Shown here one piece after another: positions 1 to 13,587 of a stretch of DNA of 64,000 nucleotides. The notes beneath the pieces are model-generated. The model saw only the letters and a program-made list of their open reading frames with translations, did no database searches and had not been told where the DNA came from. The stretch's first letter is position 1. Every line of letters starts with the position of its first letter. Source of the DNA: Pampus argenteus (taxonomy: Eukaryota > Chordata > Actinopteri > Scombriformes > Stromateidae); the NCBI GenBank assembly GCA_036937835.1, contig CM072871.1, positions 3,029,001-3,093,000 of the forward strand, read 5' to 3'. The translations under genes and the position numbers were made by a program.

Positions 1-52
1 CTGCTGTCTCATCAGAGGCCAATCAATGGCAGTACTTACCAACACAGACAGG

Positions 53-77
53 ACACACACACATATATATATATATA
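53..77. repeat. (AC)n(AT)n compound microsatellite
   Basis: Five AC units are followed directly by AT units. Confidence 0.95.
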
Positions 78-2120
78 ACAGTCATATAATGAGAGCCAGT
101 TTGATTAAAGATGATTCCTGCTCTGTTGACGACGTATTGTGAATGCAGCAGACACCTCTAGGTAGCAGTTGAATGGACTGTGAAGCCAAATGACTGAAGT
201 AGTTTTATTTGCTAAGTGTGTTTTTGAAGTTATATTGAAATCAGCTGCACGCCCGCTGATCTTTAAACTCTTCTAACAGTTATATCTTCTACCATATGGC
301 TCTGATGAGCCATGCACATGGCATTTCATTACAATGTCATTTATATCATAGAATCATTTACTTAAAAGGACTTACGGCTTCATGGGAACGACTAATCTAC
401 CGCAGGAAAGCAGCTTGTCTGCTTTCATCCACAAACCTCCCAATTCTTTGCACGTTCCAAAGATTTATTTAGTTTATCTCTTGATTTATTTATCTACTAA
501 TCCATATATTTATAAGAAGCAGAGATTGTGTTTTTATTGGGGGCTGTCTGGATCCTGTCTAATGTATTTATACAGCTGCTTTGTGTTGAGCGTGCCTTCA
601 GTGAAAACAGTGGTGTCCTGTGATTGACTGGCCTTGTAGAATGAGCCTAGTCATTACATTATCTTAGCCACAGTCCATGTTGTCTCTTTTTGCTGCAAGG
701 ACAAGAGAGAGAACGGAACGGAAATGGCTGGAAATGGTTTCTTTCTTCAAGCAAAGATGTGGCCTTGATTTAGTTTTACTGTAGACTGCCTTGATATGCA
801 AGACTTCCTTGAAGAGAGGCTCTGAGGCTTCTCTAGTCCTAATTATTTGCTAACGGACAGTCTTCCAGTCTCTTGGTATAAAGTACAATAAGTCAAAGTC
901 TTTGGTTATCTGATCAGTGCTAAGCTCATTATGAGTCATCTGAAAGGGGTCTCACTATGAGCTTTTGCAATTTGAGAGAAACAAGAGATCCCACTGAAGA
1001 CGGGCACCCCGCCAAGTGAGTCTACAAGAGGGGGGTTACTTTTGGGAATCCTAGACGACTGACTCTCTAATGGGGATTCCAGGGCATTACAAAAGAAATA
1101 GGAGTCAAAACAAAGCCGAACATAAAATAAACTTGAGCATGAAAGATTAAAAAGAAGCAGATCTTGGGAGTTAATCCCTTTTTTTTTTTTCTTAGGGTTC
1201 AGAGTTACCCTTCAGGCTAGGAAACAGTACAGCTACCACAGTTAAAATCTTCTCGTGACGATAGCATGTCAAGACAGGGAGTTGAGAAATACCACTAGAT
1301 TTTCAGAAGTGAAATGGCATTTCCTTTACCGTAGGGCAGCTCAGTGTGTATGAGTGAGCGTATACTAGTATCCCCAGAAGTCAGAAATTAGATGGATCCT
1401 GTCCTGAAGAGATGTTTACAGTCTCTGCTGGGAAGGAGCTGGAGATGAGAGGGAACCCAAGGCAATTCCTGTCTGACTTTACCGCTGCAGTTTTACTATA
1501 AAATAAAACTCAGATGGAAGAAACAGCTTAAATATACATCCATAAGTCTATAAAGTCACTATGTTATACTTGTGGAAGAGCATTACATTTAGAATATGGC
1601 TTCTTTGATTTCATGTTGAGAGATAATTGGTTTTATGTAAACAAACGCAGGTCAGAGAAGTCATTTTTTTTTATAGATATGTTTCTGACAATCGTAGTGG
1701 TTTATTATTTTTTTCTGTAAAGGCTTCTAACTGAAATGTAAAAAGGCAGAATATAGTGTTTATAGCACCACTTCTGGAAGTGTACAGCAGGATGTTGTTC
1801 TAGGCCTGACTGAGCTACAGCCTTCAGATGAAAAATGATGATCAACCTGAGCCAAGAAACCCGCCGTTTAACCCCCGAACTGAAGCTGAAAGCTATCTGG
1901 AACGGTCCAGGCTCTAACACCCTCACTCTGTCTCAGTCTCTGGATATGAGATCAGATGGCTGGATGGCTTATTGAGTTGTGTTTTCCAAATCATTTGGCT
2001 GCAGTGCAATGTAGACTAGATCTTTTACATGTATCTTCTCGGTGCACATGTGAATGTGCCTTTTTAGTGACGTTCTTTGTTCATTTCTTCCCTGCCTAGA
2101 GGACTCTTCTGCTTCAGTGC

Positions 2121-2154
2121 TTTTTTTTATTATTATTTATTTATTTATTTTTTT
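2121..2154. repeat. T-rich (TTA)/(TTTA)n simple repeat
   Basis: A run of T passes to tatta and then ttta units. Confidence 0.92.
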
Positions 2155-2861
2155 CCCCTCTTTCTGCTGCGGCTGAAAGAGCAGAAGGCTGTCACAGCTC
2201 CCTGGGCTCTGACTGACCACAGCCCACAGCCAGAAAGCCGACGTTGCCGGCTGGGCTCTGCAACATCACACAGGGGAGTCGTGGGAGCTTTGCAGCCTGT
2301 GAGTAGAGTTGCAGCTCTGGGCTGATGAGCAGCGTGTTGTCAAACAGCCCCCTCCTCTGCTCAGTGCTTGTTACACTATGCTATTTGCTTCTAAAGGAGG
2401 CTCAGGTGAGGAGCCAAAGTGGAAATATAGCTAGAAATATGGATTTTTGGTGGATTGATTCTAGACATGAATTGTGATAATAACACTGCCTCACCGGTCG
2501 ATAGGAATGAAGAGCTCTAGCAGACTATCAATATTTGCCTGAGCCAGACCGTATTAACAAGGCATCATCACGGTTGCTCTGATATATGAGCATGTCATGT
2601 TATTATCGTCTATTTGGAAACAGATGAGATTGTTGGGGAAAGTCACTACTCAGCATTAACCACAGTGGCATGCAGCAGAATATGAAATATGCAGATTTTT
2701 TACCTGCTGGCCTCGACCTGCCATTCACATTATCCTCTTACTCAAAGAATAATTTAACCTGCATCCACCTAATGGAAAAGCAATGATTCACCTGTGTGTA
2801 TGTGCATTTTTAGTGCACTCTTGGGTATTTGTGTACCGTATCTGTGTCCGGTCAGACCCTC

Positions 2862-2885
2862 GGGGGGAGGGGAGTGGGGGGGGGG
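2862..2885 (+). other. G-rich run, quadruplex-capable
   Basis: G6-A-G4-AGT-G10. The last tract can supply two G blocks, so a four-tract fold is possible. Confidence 0.7.
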
Positions 2886-5800
2886 CTGACAAGTCATACA
2901 GTACATGGGACTGAGGAGATGGTTAATGCAGGTCCCCTGTCTTGGTTAGTCATGGAAGGCTGCTCAGTTTCTTCCCTGGAAGCAAGCGTAGCATCTGTCA
3001 GGCAGAAACTGACAGACTGTGTGGAGGGGGACGCCACCATCTGGAAGCCATTCAGCCTTAGACTGGTTTGTTTTAGAGAACATAATAAACACCCTTTAGA
3101 CTGTGAGTTTTACAATAAAAGAATAGCCATATTTACCAAAAACATCATTATTGTTTGATTTAATTTAGTCTTCCTTTTGAGTCTTTGGGGAGTGTTCTGT
3201 TGAGACAAAATAACAAGGATTTCAGTCTGGAGGGTACGCGGCATGAAGACACAGCGAGCGTTTTACTTGTTGACTAATGATCTTGTGAGTAACTGAGCCT
3301 CCTTTTTGTTCCTAATTTGACGTCGACAGGCCACAATTTGATGCTTTCCTAAAGTATCTGTCATTAAGCTATTCCTGGCAGCGTGCAGTGGGCTGGCAGC
3401 TGTCAGTGTGGACAGTGACAGGGTCACAGACTGCATTTAGTGGCTTTCCATCTGACTCCCAGGCAGCCCTGGAAGTGTTTTGTAGTCATAACACACTGGC
3501 TTTAAGGAGATCCAGCAGGGAAGCCACAAATTGCCCGTTGAGAAAAATGCTGAAAGCCAAGTGGATTGGAGATGAATGGTGTAGAATGATAGGATTAGCC
3601 ACCCTTCTCTGTGGGCTCTTTCCAAGGCTGCTACGAGCATTAGCTTCCATTCATTTTGCCCGACATATGTTCCAAAAATGCATTCCTACAAACGATATCT
3701 TATTGTGACACATCAGCATGTGCACTGCTCTGCTTGAAGATGGCAGTTGATAGCTTCTGCTAGATAATCTGTTTAACACGACAGGGCCAGCAAGTGAAGA
3801 ACAAGCAAACGATGCATCAAACCCTTGGGTTTGGGTGGCAGGTTGACTGACTGTGACCTTGTTGTCTATTCTGTTTTCGAGCCCGGCCAGTTTTAAAAGC
3901 ATCTCCTCTGTTCTGAGGAATGATGTGAAATATGCAGTAAATAACTTTCATGGTTTTACCGTTATTAATGTAGGTCACTGGTGTTATTTGAAAATGTGTT
4001 TTTTTACTGCTGCATTTAAGTGCACTAGTGGGGCTTTGTCATTATTTATGTTTCCAAATACCACCATATCAAATTTAACGACTTTGTACTCCACCCTATT
4101 CCATTTCGGTGTGCCGACGTCCCTCGTGATTAATTAATTTTCATTTATGCACTAAACAGATCGCACACAAACTTTTCCTCTATCTGCTTCTCTCTCCCTT
4201 TTCTCGTAAATTATTGTCCGGGAGTGCAAGCGGCTCTAAATTTAATTATATAAAAGCTTAGAGAAGTGTAGAGGCTTGATTGTGCACTTACTTGGCTTCT
4301 GATCATAGCAAAGTAAACTGTGTCATTAATTGGGATAGAAGACTGAGAGGTTTACTGCTGATCTGCTTACACAACGCAGTTAGCCTTTGTGCCCGTGTCG
4401 CGCTCTTCCTGTTTTGTTCATGTTTCGAATTTCTCCGTGACGTCACTTATTTTTCTTCAATTATTTTCTTAATGACGGTGTTAGCCGGACTTTATTTGCC
4501 AATGAATTGCGAACTCTATATGGCAGGCTGTAGCAATTACTGTTTTTACTGTGAAGGGAAATAGTTGATTTTATTGAGGCTCCCCACAGACTACACCAAT
4601 AGTTCATGTACTTCCAAGATTCAAATAAATGTCAGTTTTTAGCAGTCTGTGCACTTCCAGCATGCTGCGTGTACCTGTGCTTCATGAAGATAAAACCCCA
4701 TATGTCACAGAAGAGTGCCAAGGCTAAATGCTGTGAGAAACAAAGCTAAGATTTACTGTATATATGGTCCATTTTTGTCCTGCATCTAAAAGTAAGAATA
4801 ATGGCAATAAAATGTACATTTCTGAATTTATCTATGCCACCAGATATTGTGTATTTGTTTGTGGACCGGCCACAGACCAATCCTATAACCCTGAATGTCT
4901 GTCCGTCACTGACTGACTCGCTGACTGAGTGATGAAGTTACACCATTAGTCCAGCTGAGAGTTTCCCCATTGGCTGTTGGTCTTTTAATAATGAATGACT
5001 CTTTCCTGTTCCACGCTCTGTTAAATGCAGTGAAGTCGGCTGTTCAAACAGTCGCGGCGTCTCTGCCGTCCAGTGTGGTGGACTCATCAGGAAACTTTTT
5101 ATTCCTCGTTTTCACATCACAAACGATGAACAAACAGCATTAAAACACGAGTCTGGCAGGTAAACCGAGGGACTCATGTTGGCTGTTATTTCAGTTTAAT
5201 ATGGGGTAGCTGATCTACAGGTTGATTTAACTGTAACTGCATATGAGCCTCCAGAATTTGCACCCAAAATGCGAAAACAAAACATCGTCCGTAATTCTGG
5301 ACCGGGGAAAGAGAGCACAGAGAACATAGAGTCAAAGATCCCCAAATAACAACCTCTCTGATACAGAGAGAGAACCGGCAGATAGAAACAGATGAAAGAG
5401 CAGCGGGAGTTAACAGATAGGTGATTAAAATAGTTATTTATAACCTTTTTCTTTTCACTCAAATGTAGCTTAACCATATTATGTGATATGCGCTTTATAA
5501 CTGCAGAAAACTGCAAATAAAGATTTAATATTCAGGAATTCACATTTTAGGCACGAGATTATGACCCTGTTTGAAATGTAGCTTTGCAGATCGACATTTT
5601 TAGTCTGTCCTTTGTTATTTAAACATCTCGAGATTGTTTCTATACTCCTTAGATTGTTTTAGTTCTGGTTGGTTTTTAGCATTTATTACATTGTTAACCC
5701 ATTAAGTTCAACAGAAGAATCAGATGCTTTTTTTAAAACAAAAAAGGAAATGCAAAATATGTAGGGCGCCCCACAATCAGAGCTTCGCTCCGGTATGTGA

Positions 5801-5961
5801 TTATTACCCAGCCCCCTCTGTGACCAGTCAACCGAGCCGTTGCTTGTTGCCCGCTGCCACATACAGTACCTGCGTGCATCGCCAAAGGTTAATTAGACTG
5901 AAGCTTTTAAAAGGTCATGCCGCCATTTAAATTAGTCATTGCTATTTGTCTGATCCAAATC

Positions 5962-6046
5962 ATTGGCAACAGTGGGCCAATTAGATCCAGTTACACTGAT
6001 AGTAGGTGTGGTGGTCTGCCAAGTTAATGACCATTGGAGCCCCAAT
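5962..6046. promoter_or_regulatory. cluster of four CCAAT-type boxes
   Basis: ATTGG at 5962-5966 and 6033-6037, and CCAAT at 5977-5981 and 6042-6046, form two divergent pairs within 85 nt. TTAATTAG lies 66 nt upstream (5889-5896). CCAAT is the NF-Y core. An enhancer or cryptic promoter role is inferred only; no TATA box or CpG island accompanies it. Confidence 0.3.
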
Positions 6047-7149
6047 TACCCCAGTGCCCTGATTTAGAAAGAGCCACAACCACAGCCAGAGGAGCAGCTT
6101 CGGGTCTCGGTAACGGGGACTGTCCTGCCGCATCACCTTCCCCTGACATTCCCTTCACTCCAGGGAAGACTGCAGAACTTTATGTGAGGTGAAATATTAG
6201 GATATGTAAAATGTGACATTTCCACACACCTCAAGAGGGGTAATCACAGTTGATGGGGATTGAAGAGGTAATCTCCTGAGTGTCTATGTGGAGTGGGTTG
6301 ATGTGAGCCTACTAGTGTCTTGATTACAAGCGCAGGAAGCTCATAGCAATGATGAGCGAGACTAAAACCCGTCTCCAACAAAGGCTACTCCACCTAGATG
6401 TCCTGTGAGGGAAATGACATCGGTTCCATTTCAGATTAATGTGCTCTGACAATAATAAAGGCTCTTCAAATAATTTAACTTCTAAAGCGCAGTGGAGCGG
6501 TGTAAGACTCAGGCTCAGCATTCAGGCTGCTTCCACTTTATCTTTTTCCTCTGCTGCTGTACCCGGCTGTGAGGAGCAACTAGATTTCCCTCTGCTGTAC
6601 CATCTGAGAATAAACGCCACAGCTCGCACCCATCAGAGGAAGTTGTTGATTAAACAGATGTCGTCCCTGCCGTACGCCACGAGACAAGAACGCCACAATA
6701 AGCACGCATTAATTAAACATACGTGAAAAATGCGGGCGACGCAGGAGAACAAAAGGCCTTTTTTTGTCTATTGTTGTCTCTGCTTCACAACAGGAATGAG
6801 AGAGTGACTCTTTTCTCACCTCCAGATCGACTTCTCACATGAATACAAAGAATTTAAATGTGAGGAAAGGCTCGGGGATCGACCCAATGAAAGAATAGTT
6901 AGTGACAATTAGTTTTGAGTAACAACATCTCAGTGCTGCAATGAGCTGAAGGGAGGCTACTTTCTAATCACATTGTTAATGACGAGAGAAAAAACTGGAG
7001 AATGAATTGAATGCTTCACATAATCCTCCAACAAAAATAACCTAGTCCTTTCTGCACACCTGAAAGTGTTTCCTCCCATCTGTGTAGAGTTGTGCTTACG
7101 CCTAAAACACCGGTGTCATCAAACATTTCCTCCACCACCTGGTAAATGT

Positions 7150-7170
7150 TTCTTCTTCTTCTTCTTCTTT
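7150..7170. repeat. (TTC)7 trinucleotide repeat
   Basis: Polypyrimidine TTC run; a GAA/TTC tract of this length is short of triplex-forming expansions. Confidence 0.95.
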
Positions 7171-7405
7171 GATCAAAAGGAGCTGAGCAGGAATGAAGGA
7201 TGAAGGATGGAGGAAATATCTTCTATTTAAAGCAACCCTCTCGTTCAGCCTGACGGTTGCTCCTCAACTGAGTAAATCTCTGCAATCTCACAGATACTGT
7301 AACAGATTGCTATTTATCGGCAGCGGACCTTAGTGGAATGAGTTCTTGTTTACATCATTATGGTTAATTAGCATGCAGAATCAGTGCAGCCAATACTGCC
7401 TGTAA

Positions 7406-7425
7406 TGTGTGTGTGTGTGTGTGTG
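7406..7425. repeat. (TG)10 microsatellite
   Basis: Perfect TG run. Confidence 0.95.
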
Positions 7426-10400
7426 ACTGTGACAGAGCTGTCTGGTGTGTTTGGTCATCCTCACAGTCTTTTTGAGTCTAACCAAATATAACCAGGGAAA
7501 CCCTTCGTATCTAACCAGACAACATCCAGTCATCTTTTACCTCCAACTAGTCGACAAATCTCGGTGACATTATTGTGACATGCATGGCAACATTTTCAAT
7601 TTAACACTCACAGACGGATATTTTAATTATTATTAAGTGAATAGTAATGAGAATGCTGAATCTGTCCGTTCCTCTTAACGCACTTAATTAAATTTACAAA
7701 GCGAGACGTTTAACATGGCTGTGCGTCAAACGAGAAGCTTCTCAGCAGGTTACGTATTAAGCAAAAAAACAACATGTGATGTATTAGCTGTGATCACGTT
7801 GAGGCGTGAGTCTTGGATCTAGTTCCTCCTTTCTTCCGCTCTTTCATTCGTAGCGTTTATGAAGCCAGGTGTTGAACCCCGTGTTGACCTTGCCAGGGCC
7901 TTGTCCATGAAACTGGAATTTCCTGGTAAATCACAGGGTTCCATTTCAACAAGCTTGCACCCAATTATCCTTCAATCATAGTCGCCCGGTCTTACAGATG
8001 TGTTTGGTCGGAGTACAAGGTCTCTCTATCGTGGTTCGACACACAGGGGACAATCTCTCCCGCTCTGGCTGTACACATGAAGCGTTTTCAAGGGAGGAAA
8101 TCAGATGGCATCTCAGATTAAGATGAATGTCATCCAAAGAGTTATTTATATGACCGTCTGAAGTTTTTACACTGAATAAGTAACTAAAGTGAATGTGGCA
8201 CCGCAGAACGGTGCAGTATATGTGGCATATTAACACCTTTAGACGTATAAATTAGTAGCCTGTCAGGCTGCTAAAGGGATCGCTAACTGTTTTGTTTATG
8301 CATATAGAATCAAAACAACAAGATCATTTAATAAAATAAATTGAAGGAATATGTAGTGTTTTGTTCATTTAAAATCTTTTTCTGCTTCTGTTTTGTTATT
8401 TTCGTTTCGTGACTTGTGTCGAGTACACACTGGGAGCTCCTCTCTGCTCTGAGATTATTTACAGTTTTTCACTTTCTGATTTTTCACAGCAAGCCTTTTC
8501 CTAACCTTAAAACATACCGAGCAGAACCACTTCCTGTGTTTTGTTAATGCACCGCGGTGGTGCCGTGTGTTTTATCAAAGAGAATTCATAAGGAAGAGAG
8601 CTGACAGGTATCGGGGAGCCTCGGGAATGTTTGCAGATCTGTTACTGCATGTCTACAGCCAGGATATGTAGACAGTCAGAAATTAATATTTATAGTAGTC
8701 CCCATCTGCATGACACACATTTACACTCCGTATTGTTTGGTCTTATGACAGCAAACCGAGAACGGTGCATGTAATGTTGACCAATCAGCCAGCCCACATT
8801 CATGATTCGTTTAGTTACAGTTTGAGAATATCGAGGCAGCTAAGCTACGAAATCCCTGTGAGTTACACGGCTGGCCCCTTCATTTTGTTATCGAATCTGC
8901 AGCAGTCTTCCCGCGGGCCCAGGTGAATAATTGTGTGCATTGGCAGACACGCCAATGTTTATGCTCTTCTACATAATTCTTTAATCACAGCGCTATTACC
9001 CCACACGTTCACCCGGTTTAGTGGCGTTATTATCTCCCAAGGTCACAGCTAACGAGGGCTGATGCGCTGTGCCTGGCCTGAGCTGATGGACTCAACAATT
9101 TCAAAAACTGGCTCGATCTAAGCCTACTCAGCAATTCAGGAGGCGATGCAGCACCTTGTGCAGGTTTATGAAGAGATATATTAGCCCCAACACTGCAGGA
9201 CTGCATTGCTTTGATACTGGAGATTGCCACAGAGGTGTAAGATGTTTATTCCTGGCCCAGCAAATGTCTTATCCCGTCAGTGGCAGTGACTTTTGTGTGT
9301 ACAGAATCGTTATTTTACTGGTTATTAGTAGAAATCCTGGCCTTGTTGTTGACCCTGCATGTAGCATTTATCTGCATAGTGCAAAAAAACAAAAACAAAA
9401 CAGGCCATTTCCGTGATAGAGAAAGTGTCAAGCAGCTGAATATCAGACACCTGATTTTGAATGTGCAGCTAGTCCTTGAGTTACACCCCCGGCTTCTCCA
9501 TTCTCCCCTGTTCCAAGTTAATTAAAAATTATACGACATGTTAGCATTAAATCATAATGAAGTAGGCCTACTGAAGTAATCGTTTCATGGGGTAATTTAG
9601 CAGATTAAACATTTCTTCCATTGTCAACCAGTGACCTTAATATCGTAAATGTCACACTCCCTTTTTATGTACGATGCCTCCGCCGTCAGGACCATAGAAC
9701 ATATTTAAATTTAAATCAGGTGTTACTGTACCGTTATCCACCTTTTTTTTTTCATTTCATATACAGATGAATCTAGAGGAGCCTAAAGATTTAGCCACCA
9801 TGCCGTATGCTGAATGAAGTGCCTGCTGGAGGAAGCACAAGAGTGAATCCTGTTTCATGGTTTGACTTTTTGCACACAGCCTGGATTGTCAGATAACCTC
9901 CAAATCTCACTCAGCTTAATATCTGATGTCACATCCATAAACCCCTGGTAATGACAATATGCATGGAAGAAAATCTGGGGATCTGGGTTTTTTTTTTTGG
10001 TCTCAGCCCCCTCCCCCTTGGTGCCAAGCAAAATGCATGAGATGGACAGAATGAGTGTGTATTCAATCATTTTTAGACATGTCTAAAATGTTACAAAAGA
10101 CTTACTTTATTAGGTGTGAAAAGACCAATTTGCATCTGAAATCCAGACTTGCATAATTACCGTTTTATGCCTGCCTGCAGTGTTTGTGGGTGTTTTTCAG
10201 TGTGTATGTTTGTGTGTTCAGAGGGTGAAATGAGCTTTTTGATCTGGAGTGCATTGAACTCTCTGGAGCAACGCCAGAGGACACCAATCAATTTGGATAT
10301 TGAGAAAGCACTTCATCTGATAATTTCCCTTACAGGAAGTTTGCTTTTTTTTACTTTTATCTGGACTCAGCATAGCAAAGTCACTGAGCGATTAAAAGAA

Positions 10401-11739
10401 CAGACACACTACAGTATTTCCTTTACAGTGATGCGGTGAAGAGGCTCTATTATGAAATTGGAGAGAAGTGATTTGAGCTAAGGATCATTTTGATTTAATC
10501 GAGGCCACCGTGGCTCCAGATATCTAACACAGGGAATTATCGGCTCCCTACCTGAGCCCAGTCCTGCCAGAGTCCTTGGCTTTTCCAGAAGGAGGCTGAG
10601 TCATAGTAAAGCATGTATGCGTTTGGCATCGAGCTCCGGCAGGAATAATGATGATGACCTACGTGACTTAAGTATAATTATAAACCACACTAAATACTGA
10701 TCAGGCTTCTCTGGGTTGTGTTGTGCTCATGTTACATTATTGATGAAGAGATGTTACATGTAGAAGAACATACTGTAACCTGCTCTGTTTTCTATACGAG
10801 ACGTTTCCTGAGTGACAGGACATTATTTATTGCTGTCGGATATAATTCTTCACTCTGCTAACGTGATGCGGTACATTTTTTTTTGCTCTAAAACCATGTG
10901 ATGCATTTGGTGCAGAGAAAATGGTTTTCCAGTTTTAGTAACTAATTAATGCTTTATCAATATTCATGATGAACTCCACATTTAGAAAACTGTAATTAGC
11001 CGTGTTATCCTCTGGCCATTTGTGGGAAAAAAGTTATCCATATAGTTCAAATTAAACTACAGCAACAACTCTAGTTTCTGACCGAACGTGTACTCTGCAG
11101 CACCTCCAATCAGACACACCGCTCGCTAACAGCAAATCCTGCACTTCTCTGTCTGCATGAGAGATAGAAAGTGCTGGATGGGCGGCGTCATAATTCACGG
11201 GAGCCACCTGGTGATTCTCTCAGTCACCTTCCTGTTTCCTCTCAGCCAGCTGCTCCCTGTACTTCCAATCAATCTGCAGCCGGCGCTGCTGCAATTCACC
11301 CTGACCTTGAGTGGCATGTCCCCCTCTCTTTTGTTGGGATGTTGGTGGGCTTCAGGTTCCCTCCTCATTTCTCCTCATTTAGAGATACACCTGTGCTCAG
11401 ACCAACAAAGCACAAGTTTGCAGTGCAGCTCTGAGATTTGACTGCGTTTACACACAGACAGTAGCTGCTTGGCCCTGGACTGCTCTGTTTGTTACCTTCT
11501 GTTACATATATTTAGAGTGGTATAAGTGGTGCATGTTTTGGCATTTTCTCTCAGGTTTCAGCATGTTATTTTCTATTTTATGCTACTCAGTGGTTACATG
11601 CCACAGTGTTCAATATTAATTATTATTATTATTTAGATAATATCTGGTTAGAGGAATTGTGCAGCAGCTTGAAAGTACCATTTTACTCTCTCTGAGTTAG
11701 TTTTTTGTTTTTTTAATAGTCTGGAGGAGGTGGAGGATT

Positions 11740-11760
11740 TGTTGTTGTTGTTGTTGTTGT
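11740..11760. repeat. (GTT)7 trinucleotide repeat
   Basis: Perfect tract. It is complementary to the (CAA)n tract at 12655. Confidence 0.95.
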
Positions 11761-11764
11761 TCTG

Positions 11765-11955
11765 CTTGGTTGGCCGTAGACCTGCGTCGTCTAGGCCAGG
11801 CCGCGGAGGCAGAGTGGCTCCCGTCGTAGCCCCAGGGTGACAGAGCCGTCCCTACATGAAGGTGACCCTCCTTCTGGATCCTCCACCCAGCTTGCCTGTC
11901 AGGGTCCTACGGCCGACGCGGTCTATTAAGCACCTTAATGATGACTACAGCCCCG
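11765..11955. other. CpG-rich pocket
   Basis: About a dozen CpGs fall within 190 nt (ggccgtagacctgcgtcg, ccgcgg, cccgtcgta, ggccgacgcgg) in otherwise AT-rich, CpG-poor intron. It directly follows a (GTT)n tract. It may be a small unmethylated island or an intronic promoter, but no exon is recognised next to it. Confidence 0.4.
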
Positions 11956-12654
11956 TACACTCACACAGTAGACCCTTACTCCTTCATATATCTGTCTATA
12001 TTTGCAAAACGTGTATGAGCTGTATGGTTTTTTTCTGCACCCACATGCCCCTATAAAAACGAATCTCTGCTGTTGTCTGAAGGGAGATTCTCATTAGTCC
12101 TGGAAGCTTGGTGAAATAAATCTCCTTTGGGATTTAAAGGTGGATACTTTGATCAGGAAATCCTTCAGAAGGCTTTTACACTCAATAAATCCACTAACGC
12201 CTCAATGTTTCAAAACACTGCTTTTATAGCCTTATGCTTTATATCTGTATCTCGCACTGTAGTGTAAAAGTGTCAGAAGTACTTGAAGATGGCAACCAGC
12301 CTTGGGGAGCACTCCCACCAACACTTTCACATCTGTTGATCCCTCATATCCCTGTACCTGCCAAGAATAAAGGAAGTCTGCTACGTGACAAGGCAGGTGT
12401 ATTATGTGCTCTCCCCTCGAGGTTGGCAAGAAGAGACCATGAGATTCAGATGGTTGCTGCCAGGCTCGGTGTGTGTACTTTTCAGAGCAGTTAAAGTGTG
12501 GGGACATGGGATCAGATTAGGTCTCCCAGGGCATCCTAGCCTCAGTTCATCCCATCGTAATTACCTTCATGCAGTGTTTACATCGGGTGACCACCGGGAG
12601 TCTGTGTTGTCATGATTCTCAAACAGAGTGGATTAGAAGCAGGAGGAAACAGGG

Positions 12655-12681
12655 CAACAACAACAACAACAACAACAACAC
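12655..12681. repeat. (CAA)9 trinucleotide repeat
   Basis: Perfect tract, complementary to the (GTT)n tract about 0.9 kb upstream. Confidence 0.97.
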
Positions 12682-13133
12682 CCTCGTGATGGTGTAGTTC
12701 CTGAAATATAATAATAGCCAGAGAAAGTCTCCTCATACACAATTCATTACTTCAGTGAAACGGTGACAGTGAGTTCATGCTGCATGTACTGCAGCCTTAA
12801 CAAACACGTTCAGGGTTTTTTAGTACTTTATCTTCTGTGACACCAGTTTTGCATTTCTATGTAATTTCACAGAGAAACTGTTATTGTACAATAATATCGG
12901 CTTCTTATTTTTCTAACAGACATTTCATTGCTGTCCTGTAAAAAACAAAAAAAACAAAACATGCATCTCCTTGGTAATTTAACTTATGGGTGGAGAAACT
13001 ATTGAATGCTTGAGTGGATTATCTAATTAACTATTAACTAATTACTTACATGAGCACAAGTATGCAGGTTGTGATCAGGTTTGTGGAGTACGCCGGTGTT
13101 TCTTAACACCTGGATGGTAGCTGGAATACTCTG

Positions 13134-13463
13134 ATATTCAGGTTTCTGACTTTCTCCGTCGGTGCTTTCAGGTGCGTCAGCGACTGAAGTTACGCAGTAT
13201 TATCATGGTGATTGATGATCAACACGCTGGAATAAAGGGAAAGTCTCAGATGATAAACTGTATTGTTGTTCCTGTTTTACATTACCGGCTGTCAGATGGA
13301 GAAGCTAAATCTACCTCTGCAGTAAATGCGGCAGAGTTCAGGCAGCCAGAAATCAAACTGTGTTCATTCTCGGTAACTCGGTCGGTACAGAAATGTGTGA
13401 CTCAGATGTTTTGATAGGAATCAAAGACTCACCTGCAGGCAGATGATCAGAAACCTGGATATC
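13134..13463. mobile_element. candidate MITE-like element bounded by 17-bp inverted repeats
   Basis: The left end (13134-13150, gatattcaggtttctga) and right end (13447-13463, tcagaaacctggatatc) are inverted repeats matching at 16 of 17 positions, 330 nt apart end to end. A third copy of the core (atccaggtttct) lies just outside at 13493-13504 and forms a perfect 12-bp inverted pair with 13449-13460. The interior has an 80-codon frame with no recognisable domain. No clear target-site duplication flanks the ends, so these may not be the true termini. Confidence 0.4.
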
Positions 13464-13587
13464 GTTATGATCATGTGTGCAGGGAGATGAAAATCCAGGT
13501 TTCTCATGTTTGGTGTAAATCAAATATCTAGAATATGATCAAAAAGCCTGTAAACACTGGACTATAGCTGATATTATATTGATATTA

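Noticed and set aside
1179..1196. T12 tract followed by cttag, like a splice acceptor
   Set aside because: The sequence after it (ggttcagagttaccc) does not encode macrod2 residues in any frame and no paired donor is evident.
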